Assembly (NCBI GenBank): GCA_963969395.1 | Contig: OZ017802.1 | Coordinates: forward strand, 3,040,501-3,104,500 | Length of the DNA: 64,000 nt | DNA from: Pseudoscleropodium purum | Lineage: Eukaryota > Streptophyta > Bryopsida > Hypnales > Brachytheciaceae | Direction of reading: 5' to 3' | Shown: one piece after another, positions 47,460-57,594 of the stretch | Layout of the letters: each line of letters starts with the position of its first letter | How positions within the stretch are numbered: the first letter of the stretch is position 1 | Made by a program: the position numbers and the translations under genes | Notes under the pieces: model-generated | Seen by the model: the letters and a program-made list of their open reading frames with translations, nothing else | Told to the model about the DNA's origin: nothing | The model's database searches: none

Positions 47460-48598
47460 AATTTCTCTTGCGAATGAGAGACGCTCAGAGGCACTTTCCC
47501 TGCAGATACACGGCAATGGAATTTCAAACTGGGGTGGAATCCAGGATCAAACACTACGCAGAGAGCATCATATCATGAGCCTGGTTAGCACGCCCAGGGA
47601 TTCCCGACGACAACGTCGAATTCCTGGATGCCCTGCTTCGTCATTACCGCGTAGGGTTCGCGTCCTTCTGCACTCGCTTCATCGCTTATTACAATTAGGG
47701 TTGCGGTCCACGATCGACGCTGCTGCTCTCTCCTCCGTGTTTGCTAGTGCTCGTGGGTTCTGTCGGAGCTAATCGTCACTGAGAGCTCCTTCGGTTGCCT
47801 GTACGTGTAGTACTCGGTGGAATTGGAAGCGTCAAACTACGCTGCTTGCTTTTGGTATTGATCTTGCGTTACTGGATTGCGACTCAATTTCTCGGTAAGC
47901 TGGAGTGGTCCGGTGGCTGCATTTTGGACTATTGGGATGCGCGTGAAGGAGATGTCGAAGTCGACTTGCAATTACAGGTATAGTTCGAACTTAATTCTGT
48001 CTGGGGTTGCCGTGCGCTTGTTCCTCGCATCCCCCGCCTTCAAACTTTGGTGGTTGGATCTGAAGCCTTACTCAGCTTCCAGTCTATGTGCTCAGTCGAT
48101 TATAACGTAATTGATGGAATTTCTTGTTGGGTTTTCTGCAAGCGTTGGATCTGAAGTCTTGCTGAGCTCGCAATCTCTGTTCACTGTCGGTGGTACAATA
48201 ATTGGGCTATTTAGGGCTTATTAGAATGGTCACATGGATCTGACGTCCTGCTTGTACCCAAAGACCGTCACTGTGCCATTGAAGTCATGTTATTGTTAAA
48301 TTTGGAAGCCAGCAATGGACTCTTTCATCGTGTGTTCATTTGAGCAGTAGTGGATTTTACCTGTTTCGCTGCTGATTTTTCGGAGACCATTTCTTGAGTG
48401 CAGCTGCTTGCGACAGATGGGCTATTCTTTTGAGGCAAATCTGCACGCCTCGGTTTGAAAGTGCTGTTCACCCCAAATCTATCTTCACTGTCGGTGGTCC
48501 CATAAGCTCTTTTGGAAGGTCCTACTAGTTCTCAGGCTAGGCAGCCAATTGTGAAGGCAGGAAGGTAGAAAGACGTTGGAATGGGTTCTGTCCAGAGC
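47460..48598 (+). promoter_or_regulatory. Former promoter and leader of the kinase pseudogene
   Basis: Low-copy DNA resembling the leaders of the intact genes. A TTACAG|GTATAG donor lies at about 47979. The downstream part (about 48140-48598) is repeated at 48880-49389 ('tcgcaatct.tgt.cactgtc', 'ctatttagggcttattag', 'catggatctg', 'gtcatgttattgttaaatt', 'cactgtcggtggtcccataa'). The original gene probably had a leader intron here. Confidence 0.5.
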
Positions 48599-48890
48599 AT
48601 GGCGAGCTCCTCTTCATCAACTGTGCCGTCCTCTTCACGGCTTACCCGAAAGCTCATAACTGGAGCCAATTGGATTACCCCACAACTAATTCCAAGTTGT
48701 CAGCAGAGTTCAACTTGAAATACTTTGCTTTGCTGAAAAAAGATCCTCAATGGGGTATTTTCTTCACGGACTTTGAGAGATTGTAGGTGGGTGAGAAAAT
48801 CAGCGGAGGGGCTCAAGCCGACATTTATGAAGCTCGGAACAGACAAACACGTGACAGTCCTGTCGATTTGGTGGTGTGTTGAAGCTCGCA
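48599..48890 (+). pseudogene. Truncated N-terminal copy of the kinase pseudogene
   Basis: It begins with the same start region as the copy at 49390 (MASSSSSTVPSS) and carries LKYFALLKKDPQWG and VGEKISGGAQADIYEAR. It lacks about 45 bp present in the downstream copy and has an in-frame TAG at 48784-48786. After DLVV it runs straight into the second leader copy. It arose by tandem duplication; the two start codons are 791 bp apart. Confidence 0.8.
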
Positions 48891-49389
48891 ATCTATGTCC
48901 ACTGTCGGTGGTACCATAAGTGAGCTATTTAGGGCTTATTAGAATGGTCACATGGATCTGGCTTGAGAGCGAAGTGAAGGAGAACTAGCGGCGTAGTTGA
49001 TAATGGAATTTCTTCTTTTCTCAAACCGTTGGATCTGACGTCCTGCTTGTAGCCAAAGACCGTCACTATGTGATTGGAGTCATGTTATTGTTAAATTTTG
49101 AAGCCAGCAATGGACTCTTTCATCGTGTGCAGTAGTGGATTTTACATGTTTCGCTGTTGATTTTCCGGGGACCATTTCTCGAGTGCAGCTGCTTGCGATA
49201 GATGAAATTTTCTTTTGAGGCTAATCTGCACGCCTCGGTTTGAAAGTGCTGCCTAACCCCAAATCTGTCTTCACTGTCGGTGGTCCCATAAGCTCTTTTG
49301 GAAAGTCCTACTAGCTCTGAGTCTAGGCAGCCAATTGTGAAGGCAAGAAGGTAGAAAGACAGTTCCGTTGGAATGGTTCTGCCCCGAGC

Positions 49390-50593
49390 ATGGCGAGCTC
49401 CTCTTCATCAACTGTGCCGTCTTCTACACGGACAGGGACAAGCCGTTTTATTTCTCAGACTGAAATGGAGATGGAGTCCGCGAAAGCTCATCACTGGAGC
49501 CACTTGGATTATCCCACAACTCATTCCGAGTTGTCAGCAGAGTCCAACTTGAAATACTTTGCTTTGCTGAAAAAAGATCCTCAATGGGGTCGTTTCTTCA
49601 AGGATTTTGAGGCACTGGAAGTGGGTGAGAAAATCAGCGAAGGTGCTCAATCCGACATTTATGAAGCTCGCAGCACACACACATGATGGTCCTTTCGATT
49701 TGGTGGTGAAGGTGATGAAAGGAGATGCTCCTCTCCAAACTTTCCAAGCGCAATGGCCCATTGGAATGTTGTTTGCTCGGTCCAAGCATAAACATTTAAT
49801 TGATTTGCTGCTGATTACAATTTTGGGAGGAATAGTGTTACGTGATGAGAGGTTTTATAGATGATTTGCATTCGTAATGTATTGGCATTAGAGAGATTTG
49901 CGTTTGTTGATTGATCGCCGAATGAAATAAGAATGAAACAAGAGTATAGTACACTTGGCCCTTTTCCAATCAACAAAGCCAATCACTTGATGTCAACTAT
50001 AGCTCAGGATGTAGATGCGCTACACAAGAAGCATGATATAATACATCAAGATTTGAAAGTGTCAAATGTGTTTGTGTGGGGAGAATCTGGAGAAGACTTG
50101 AGCCATATTGCTACTCCTAACCAAGTGGAAGGGATTGGATCTAGTGTTAGTGATTTTGAGTGTTCCGTGGGAATAATGGGGACCTGGTTTTGGATGGCAC
50201 CGGAAATACTTGAGCAGTTGGAGGTTGGAGTGCCAAGTTCAGAAGTTCGGTTTACATGTGAATTAGATGTGAATTAGATGTGTATAGCTAGGGCATGACT
50301 TGCTATGAGATTGTAACAGGTTGCATTCCATATAAAGGCTTCAATATTATGGATACGATATCCCAAGTTTTGCAAGGTCAACACCTAAAATTGTTGCATG
50401 ACCTATTTAAGTTTGTAAGAAACATCATAGTTAGTTGTTGGCATTCTAATTCATCGAAAAGACCGATCTTTTCAGTGATATGCATGGCCCTACAAGAGAA
50501 GAGAAGTCCACATCCTATGAGTATTTTTATTGATAACAAATTTGAAACTGGTGCAAATATTGTGAATAGGAGATTGTTGATTGAATTTTGCTA
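49390..50593 (+). pseudogene. Protein kinase (TKL-like) pseudogene
   Basis: Kinase landmarks remain but are spread over several frames. The N-terminal lobe is GEKISEGAQSDIYEAR then FDLVVKVMKGD, with a frame break inside a CA run at about 49675-49692. An FVMY...DLRLLIDRRMK strand at about 49867-49935 is broken by stops. Then comes DALHKKHDIIHQDLKVSNV (50020 on), GTWFWMAPEIL (50185-50217), CYEIVTGCIPY (50298 on) and VSCWHSNSSKRP. An 11-bp tandem duplication (GAATTAGATGT, 50260-50281) and a TAG at 50289-50291 break the region before the F helix. HRD is HQD and DFG is DFE. The breaks and lost residues mean no active kinase. The family resembles plant TKL kinases with an N-terminal domain ending in DPQWGRFF. 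Confidence 0.9.
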
Positions 50594-50689
50594 GATTTAT
50601 TATTGGATTGCTTTTTGTCACATCTTTTGAGATCTAGGTTTTTTAATGTTTTGAATATTTATAACTAGGTTTTTGGATTGTTTGGGGAA

Positions 50690-51680
50690 TGAAGGGGTGT
50701 TGGAGACTTGAAGAATCGGCAAAGAGAGGCTCTGGGCAGTACGTGGGATTGTCATGCATTGGTGGGCAATGAGATTATGAGCTTTTGGACGGCAGACAGG
50801 TGGGGTTTGATCGACATTGGCAAGCAGGTTGAAGGTCTTCGTTGAAATTGTGTGGAAGACAAAGTCGAAGGGGTTCTGAAACATTCGATCTAGTTTCTGG
50901 AACTATGACTGGCACGTACTATTGTGAGATTGAGCTACACATTCGACGAATCACATTCGTCCAATGTGATTCGACACAATAGCAAGGCGTTTGCAATGGT
51001 TTTGCAAAGGAACAATGTGTAACGGAACTTAGTTTGGGTTTACTTTTTAACCCGAAGAAGAAATAATGCATTGCAAAACCGTTGGGAAACCGTTGCTAAG
51101 TTGTGATTAATTCAGTATAAAAGTCTTGGACATTGAATCCATGCTGTTATATTTCTAAACTGTTGCAAAATATAAACCATTGCAAACATAGTGCAACACT
51201 TCATATTAGACCATTGCAAAGTCATCGAAACAAAATTCGTGGGCATTGCAAAACCATTGCAAAAAGTATTGCAAACTCTACATTATCTTGTAGTGTCACA
51301 TCCGGTAGGGTTCGGTTTGCTGGGGTGGTCAATTTCAATTTCACTGGCATGGGGTGCGCGGTGCTGCAAGAGGAAATTAATTAAATGACCACTGTCTCCA
51401 ACAAACCGGACGTGAATGCAAGAATTGGTGCTCCCAAAGCATCGAGATGCAGTGTCTTTGTGCAGGATCACCGGTTATCAGTAAAGTGGACGTGGTTTCA
51501 CTACTACAGTTGGAGGACTGATCCATTGACTGTAATGGTCGGAGCTAATTAAGCTAAAGGCTGCATGCAGCTACTTAAGGGAACAAAGGCGCGCGCGTAA
51601 TTGATGCATTATTGAGGAACAATGCGTTGGAGTGCAAAAGCTTGTTGGTCGATCCGAGATATATGTAGACACCGGCCTTT
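50690..51680. repeat. Right copy of the direct segmental duplication
   Basis: This is the partner of 46300-47005, offset by about 4.36 kb at its left part and 4.67 kb at its right part. The difference is explained by an insertion at 50975-51295 and nearby sequence. Confidence 0.9.
50975..51295. mobile_element. 321-bp CACTA-like non-autonomous insertion
   Basis: This stretch is absent from the left duplication copy. The right end CTTGTAGTG is the inverse of the CACTACAAG terminus typical of CACTA (En/Spm) elements; the left end CACAATAGCAAG is a decayed version. Both subterminal regions carry repeated 'ttgcaatggttttgcaa' motifs in inverse orientation. The flanks are TCG(A) and TCA, so the 3-bp target duplication is imperfect. 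Confidence 0.6.
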
Positions 51681-52140
51681 GCGTGCGTCCCCGGGGCCCA
51701 TCCCGGCCACACGCGCCGCTTCTAGCTTCGTTCTCCATCCCGGCCTTTCCAGCAAATGTCGCGCTCCGCGACGAGCGAGTGTCGATCCTCCATGCATGCT
51801 CCCGTGTTGCTTCGATTTCCACTCCAGTCAAGAAACTAAACCTCGCAGTTCAATCACCAAGATTTGGAAACGATGATCGATCGAATTGAATTATGCAAGG
51901 ATCGAGCTTGCTTGTTCGTTTCGAGGAGTCCTGGCTGAAATTGCTTGATGGTTCAAGGCGTGACCATAGCCAGCAACGCACTCCTCCGACCCTGCCATGC
52001 ACGTACACGAATCGGGATGGACTTCGAGCTTGACGTTACGTTGACAGTACGTGCAGATCGAGGCCACATTCGACCTTAGTCTGGCCCTCACGCGCTAAGC
52101 GGCTCATCAAATGAGACTGGAATTGCAAGTGTCAAATATT
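51681..52140. other. GC-rich unique stretch after the duplication
   Basis: 51680-51830 is GC-rich ('cgtgcgtccccggggccc'). No conserved frame is recognisable on either strand. Overlapping frames on both strands reflect the base composition. Confidence 0.35.
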
Positions 52141-52495
52141 GAGGTAGGAAGTTCTAAAAGCGCATATGCTCTAAAAGCATTCACTTCCTTAAATGTACAC
52201 TATATGTACATGTTTTGTTTTTTTAGCATTCAGCCTTGTACTAACAATGTACTTTTTAGGAGGTGGAGGCTATTAGAGCCCTATGCCACTTCAGCTTCAA
52301 AATTTTGTAACTAATTCCACAAAGTTTCAAAAAAATATGAAACAACTTGGATTAAATGCCAATTCTACTTGTCTTTCAAGAAAAATTTACCGAAAAATAT
52401 TTAAAGAAGTTTCACCTTCCCCCAAATCAAAGAAGTTTCACCTCCCCTCAGATCAGTTCTACCTTTAAAATAGTTGGTTTATAGACCTCCTACCT
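52141..52495 (+). repeat. Interspersed repeat A, copy 5 (most complete)
   Basis: It starts GAGGTAGGAAGTTCTAAAAG and ends GACCTCCTACCT-TA, giving inverted termini of the AGGTAGG type. The internal inverted pair 'cacttccttaaatgtaca' and 'tgtactttttaggaggtg' spans about 52185-52267. The body matches 16316-16505. It is a MITE-like element of about 355 bp, probably mobilised by an unidentified transposase elsewhere in the genome. Confidence 0.75.
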
Positions 52496-53157
52496 TATAT
52501 TGTATATAAATCATCCATTGCATGCATAATGCACTACACTAAGGTAGTGGTAAAACATTGGTAACCAACACTATTCTAAGGTGTCTTTTCTACAACTTTT
52601 ATCAAGTCAATGCCTCTCTTGCAACTTTCCACTTGTTCAATGAAATTAGCGTTGCAACTTTCAAGCCATCCAATGATTCTCTATGAATTATAATGAAAAT
52701 TCTTGTACATGCATTCAGGTAGGTATTATCCCTCTTCCAAAGGGAAATGCTTTAGATTGATTAACAATGTTATGGGAGCTCAAGCTAGGATTAAATTACG
52801 TAATGGTAAAATGACATGTGATGGAAAAATGACAGATTGTATGTGACTATATACTATTGTTATGTACTAATAATTGTAAGTCCCTAAGTTGTCACTTTGA
52901 ATTTATAGGATATGTTTTGTTGTTACATTTTATTACAACGACACTAGCGTGCGAGCTTGGAGTTGTGAGCCTGTGAGCGTAGAGCGTGGAGTCTGTAACC
53001 TAGAGTCTAAAGAAAGAAATTTCCATTTTTTTGCTAAAAAAAATCAAAATATTGATTTTTTTTGCTATTAATGATTAATTTAGGATCTAAAACCATGTAC
53101 CCTATGACTATGGGTGAGTAAATATTTTATGTGGTGTTTTGATTCTTTGTGGTAGAA
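52496..53157. other. Non-coding AT-rich DNA
   Basis: No gene or repeat of known structure is recognised. A short run of related words ('gcgtgcgagcttggagttgtgagcc', 'tgagcgtagagcgtgg') lies at 52948-53000. Confidence 0.4.
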
Positions 53158-53610
53158 AGAATCAACCACAAGGTGAGACCAAGAGTCATTTCTTATGGAG
53201 GCTTAGGTTTAAGGGTAAGTTTAGCTCCCCAAAAAATCGGGAAGTGTAGTGGTGATGATAGCATTGTCCCAAAAAATATAGGAAAAGAACTAAGGGGTTG
53301 ACTTGAAAGCAAGAGTCATTTTTCACTGAGGCTAAGGTTTAGGGTAAACCTTAGTTCCAAAAAAAAATAGAAAAGTAAAGTGGTTTAGGCAATGTTGTCC
53401 AAAAAATTATAGAGAAAGAAATGAGGGATCAAGTTGAGACCGAGAGTCATTTCTTGAAGAGGCTAAGGTTTAGGAGAAACCTTAGCTCACAAAAATATAC
53501 AAAAATGAATCGGTGCCCATGTTGATGTCCAAAAATATACAAAAAAAAAATAAAAGATGAACCTAAGATTGGGAGTAATTTTTCATTGAGGCCAAGCTTA
53601 AGTATTTAGA
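53158..53610 (+). repeat. ~130-bp tandem repeat, four diverged units
   Basis: Each unit carries 'gaccaagagtcatttctt', 'gaggctaaggtttagg', 'gtaaaccttagctcc', 'aaaaaata', a 'gtggt' block and 'tgtccaaaaaatata'. Units begin near 53168, 53300, 53430 and 53555. Each contains an internal inverted pair 'aaggttta'/'taaacctt'. No coding capacity was seen. Confidence 0.75.
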
Positions 53611-54040
53611 GTCTGAATGGTATTATAATGGTGCATTCCAAAATGCCAATCATTATAGGACATATGAATAAGAACCTTTAACCTTAGGACATCAGGCTTC
53701 CCCATTTTTAGCATTCATCAACACTGTACACTCACGTACGAGCACTGTTGCATGCAACATATCCCATATTGAGTGCATTTAGGAATATAAAATGCTATAA
53801 AATGATTGAGTTTATATAAGCATACATCTACAAAACCAATGGGAAGCCAACTATCACAATTCAGTACATTGATTGGGCCAATGGTAGTTTATTGGGATTA
53901 GAGCTTTCCATTGGCTTTGTAGTTTTAACATGGTAAAATAAACAAAAGGAATGTCATGACCATCACCTCAAGCAAACTTTTACTTTTCATAGTGTATGTA
54001 AGTATAAAAAATAAGGTGAAATATTCAATTCAAATTTTTT
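53611..54040. other. Short non-coding spacer between two satellite-like arrays
   Basis: It contains 'atcaca/attgggccaatgg' and a (degenerate) palindrome at about 53837-53930, where 'ctacaaaaccaatggga' recurs inverted as 'tccattggctttgtag'. No gene is recognisable. Confidence 0.4.
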
Positions 54041-54044
54041 TTTA

Positions 54045-54590
54045 TGTGCTTGAGGTGTGCTTGAGGTTTCTTGAAGCACACTTCAAGCAAATTTTTTTGT
54101 TTTTGGATTTTGAATAGAATGTGTCACTAAACTTAAAATTTATTTATTTTTAACTCAAATGGAATGAGATAAATAAAAATGTGCTTGAGGTGTGCTTGAA
54201 GTATACCTTGAGCACACTTCAAGCAGATTAAAAAAATTGAATTGAATGTTATATCCGATTATTTTTAATTTACATGCAAAGAAAAAAATAAAAGTGGGCT
54301 TGAAGTGGGCTTGACCTATACCTCAATCATACTTGCTAAATTTCAAAAAAATTTGAATACAATTTTTATTTTGAATTATGATTGAAGTAGAATGAGAGAA
54401 GTAATGTGTGTTTAATGTGTGCTTGAGATAGACATCTAGCACATCTAAAACACACTTATATAAAGAAATTCTTTACAATTTTTCAAAACATGTTCCAAAG
54501 TTTTTCATTAATATTAAATGAAATAATCTAAATGTGCTTCATGTGTGCTTGAGGTATACCTCAAGTACACATCAAACACACTTGAATTTG
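54045..54590. repeat. Array of five palindromic GTGCTTGAGG hairpins
   Basis: Hairpins of about 50 bp occur near 54050-54100, 54180-54230, 54295-54345, 54408-54460 and 54533-54590, about 115-130 bp apart. Each has tandem 'gtgcttgaggt' words on the left and their inverse 'acctcaagcacac' on the right. The last has the perfect centre TTGAGGTATACCTCAA. Spacers are AT-rich. The structure is unlike the other repeats here. Confidence 0.8.
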
Positions 54591-54599
54591 GGTTTATAA

Positions 54600-56010
54600 A
54601 ATTGAATATAATTTTCTTAACTAAGTTCTCTTTAATATCAAAACCGGCTTTTGCAAATTTAAACCCTCCCCAACTTGCTTACATCTTCCTTTTTCAATTT
54701 TGATTTTTAGCGTACTGTCACTAAAATCTAGAAGTGGACCAAATTTGAAAAGACCAACCTAGTCACGCCCATGACTAGGTGGCAATGCTCTTTTGTCATT
54801 TCAACACACAACATTATGAATAAGCATTGGTATTTGTACATCTTGAAACCTATGCATATAAAATTTGACATCTCTTTAATTTATTGATCTTTGTTTTGGA
54901 GGTACATTCCAAGAAATTGATATAGCCTCTAATGTTAGGGCCTCCTTTGCAGATATTATTTTGACGGCACTTTTATGAACCTGCTACAAGTAGCTACTAT
55001 TCGAAACTATTCGCATGCTTCTCATCACTTGTGAAATAAATGTGATGACTCTTCCTTGACCTACTTTGCCAAACATAAGAAGGGCCATTTGTGTCATTTG
55101 TCCTCATTCTCAAGGTTTCACTCTCCTTTACATATTGTAGTTGAGAGCAACAAGGTTTAGGGTTTCTCTTCTCCCTTCATGCTTATAGACAGTAGAGTTG
55201 TTTATTTGATTAGTTTGAAGCTAAGAAGGAGAGGAAAGAGACGTGGCTCATTAGATTTTTCATCTACCAAGGCATTGAGACAATCTAGGATGACGAGAGG
55301 AGGGAGAGTACCATTGAAGACTGCCAAGCCATCACCCTTAGACCTCTAAAGTGCTCTTTGCTACAAAACTAGGAGTATTACTAGAGAGGAGGATGCTCTA
55401 GCCGATGGTGTTGAGGCAATTGAAGAGGCGTCAACGGAAAACATAAGTTCCCAGAGAGGTAGAAGGGCAGTAAACATCTCAACTATAAGCAGTTTTAACA
55501 TTGCTTTTCAAAGATGCATTAGCCTTCTTTGTTTGATATTCATGAAAGGGCCTTGGAGACTAAGATTTTGTTAGCCAAGTTGATAGAGTCAATTCATTTT
55601 TGCTTTTCTTTCAAGAATATGATTATGAGGATTGCACTCATTTGTGAACAAAGTCAGAGACATGCCGCATTAACTCTTTTGCATCTAAACCCTAAATATG
55701 TAATTATCTAGAGTGAATGCCTATAGATGTAGAGCATCAAATTTCAAATGTCCAAAGAGCATTGAGTGGTGTGCTTTTCTTGATTTTTGCTTGAAATTTG
55801 ATGCTTTTCTTGATTTTTGCCTAATTTGAAGCTCCAAAGAACTCAAAGTGCATAGATTATCAAATCTTCTAGATATGATTTGGTTCTAAATAAAATAAAA
55901 ATGGTTTGTTCTTGTGTCCAAGTTTGCTAATTTGCCATGTCAAACAAGAATTAACACGTTGGATCTAGAAAGTTCAAATCATTCAAGAAGCAATTAAGGT
56001 AACTAGTCCA
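54600..56010. other. Intergenic DNA with a possible decayed coding remnant
   Basis: The plus strand at about 55210-55330 reads RRRGKRRGSLDFSSTKALRQ and on, and 55370-55530 reads in another frame TREEDALADGVEAIEEASTE and on. These charged, protein-like stretches are in different frames with stops between them. I do not recognise a family. The rest holds nothing identifiable. Confidence 0.3.
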
Positions 56011-56014
56011 TGAA

Positions 56015-56335
56015 GCGCTGGAGCTTAAAAATCTTCCACCTCTTAAAATGTACACTATTTGTATATGTTTTTTTGGCATTGAATCAACAATGTACATATA
56101 GTGTACATTTCAAGAGGTGGGAAATTTTAGATCCCACTACACTTGAACTTCTGACATTCATAACTCATTGCAGAAAGCTTCTTAAATTATGAAACAACTT
56201 GGGTTAGATGCCAATTTCACTCGTCTTTCAATGATAATTTATTTAAAAATATTTCAAGAACTGTCACCTCTCCAAATATCAGTTCCACCTCTTAAATGGT
56301 CAATCAATGGCCCTATCATCTTACATTGGATAGGA
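56015..56335 (+). repeat. Interspersed repeat A, copy 6
   Basis: It has a clear inverted pair: CCACCTCTTAAAATGTACAC (56037 on) and its inverse TGTACATTTCAAGAGGTGG (56102 on). Then come 'cataactcattgcagaaag', 'tatgaaacaacttggg' and 'gatgccaatttcactcgtc' as in the other copies. It ends 'tatcatcTTAcattgg'. Confidence 0.7.
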
Positions 56336-57075
56336 GATGCCCATGTCACCTAAGGGAGGATTAAGCAAACCAAAAAATGCCACATGTCAAGAAATTGACT
56401 AGTTAGCTACGTGCACAAGGGGCTTGGCCGCATGAGTTCAAAGGAATACATGTCCTTAGTTCACAAGGATGAGTTCACGGGGATGAGGTTACAAAGACGA
56501 CTTATTAGAGATGCCTCGATTTCTACGTCAATTCTCCATCAATGGCTGTGATCGATCCAGACTACTGGATGGGGGATTGACAAGTGCCCAGCTTGAATTT
56601 TTGTACTATATGAGCTGCTGCATGGCGAGATTCCTTTCCTTCTACCAGCGCGCCAAACATTTCAAGTTCTTCATGTGCAATCTAGCTAGTTTTGGCGCAT
56701 GCGAGTTACATGATCTGGCCTCGACCAGCACTCAATTTCTGGCCTTCAAATTCTTATCTCAACTTCTTCAGCCAAAAATCTTCGTGCCTTCCATTCACCG
56801 CGGCCTACATTTACGTAAACAACCTCGTCAACAGCACTCGGTCTGCATTCATCGGGAACAGCAGTCACGAGCAATCACGAGCATTCACAAGCAATCTCGA
56901 GAACTCACGTTCTTGCTAGTACATTCTTGACTTTGAAGTCTAATTGCATTTTCAATTTTGCAGGGAACGATGATGAAGAATACGAGGAATCAGGGTTTGC
57001 AAGCTCCATGTGCTCTCCAAATGCGTGCTTGATCTCCACAAGTACTGCCTAGTTCTTTTTTATTGGTTGTATTTG
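56336..57075. other. Unrecognised low-copy stretch left of the minisatellite
   Basis: The composition is more balanced than the surroundings from 56400. A 139-codon plus frame (56511-56930, no good ATG at its start) shows no known domain. Near 56863-56905 a short unit 'gagcaatcacgagcattcac' is repeated. An acceptor-like TTTTGCAG is at about 56963. It could be an exon of a gene I cannot identify. Confidence 0.25.
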
Positions 57076-57079
57076 TTGT

Positions 57080-57333
57080 ACACAATGTGCACGTCGGTGA
57101 AGTCTCGGTGTGCACGTCTCAGTCGGTGTGCACGTCTGGTTGCTATCGGTGTACATGTCGGTGTTAGTCTCACTGTGCCAGGTTAGTTTAAATGTGAACG
57201 TCGGTGTTCGTCTCGATATGCAAGTCTCCGTGTGCAAGTCTTGGCGTGCAAGTTTTGGTCGGCATGCATCTGGTTCTCGGAGTGCAAGTTTTGGTCGATG
57301 TGCATCTGGTTGGTGTTAGTGTGCACGTTGGTG
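57080..57333 (+). repeat. GTGCACGTCGGTG minisatellite, left part
   Basis: Degenerate units of about 18-22 bp (gtgcacgtc.g.tgt.gtctc.) form the left part. The same array continues at 62832-62998 ('tgcaagtcttggtcggtgtgc' type words in both). It was split by insertion of the Harbinger element, whose TTA target duplication lies exactly at the junctions. Confidence 0.8.
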
Positions 57334-57594
57334 TTAGGGGCGCTTTACACACGGGCTGACCAAGTCGAGAGGCTGTGGGAGTTCATGGTCAAACTTTGGG
57401 CAAGAGTCTAAAGAAATGGGCAATAAATGATAAAAAAAAAATTAAAAAAATGGAGCCTTTGGTCAGCTATAGCGTGAAGCCTCCAAAGGCCAAGCCCAAA
57501 GTTCAAACCATACCATTTGTTTGGCTTGTATTCATCTCTCTTTGTATGAATAGTCCATGTAATTTCTGAAATTTTCCTCTCACCTTCTTTAACT

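Noticed and set aside
54045..54590. CRISPR-like array
   Set aside because: The repeats are palindromic and diverged, spacers are AT-rich and related, and the genome is a plant nucleus.
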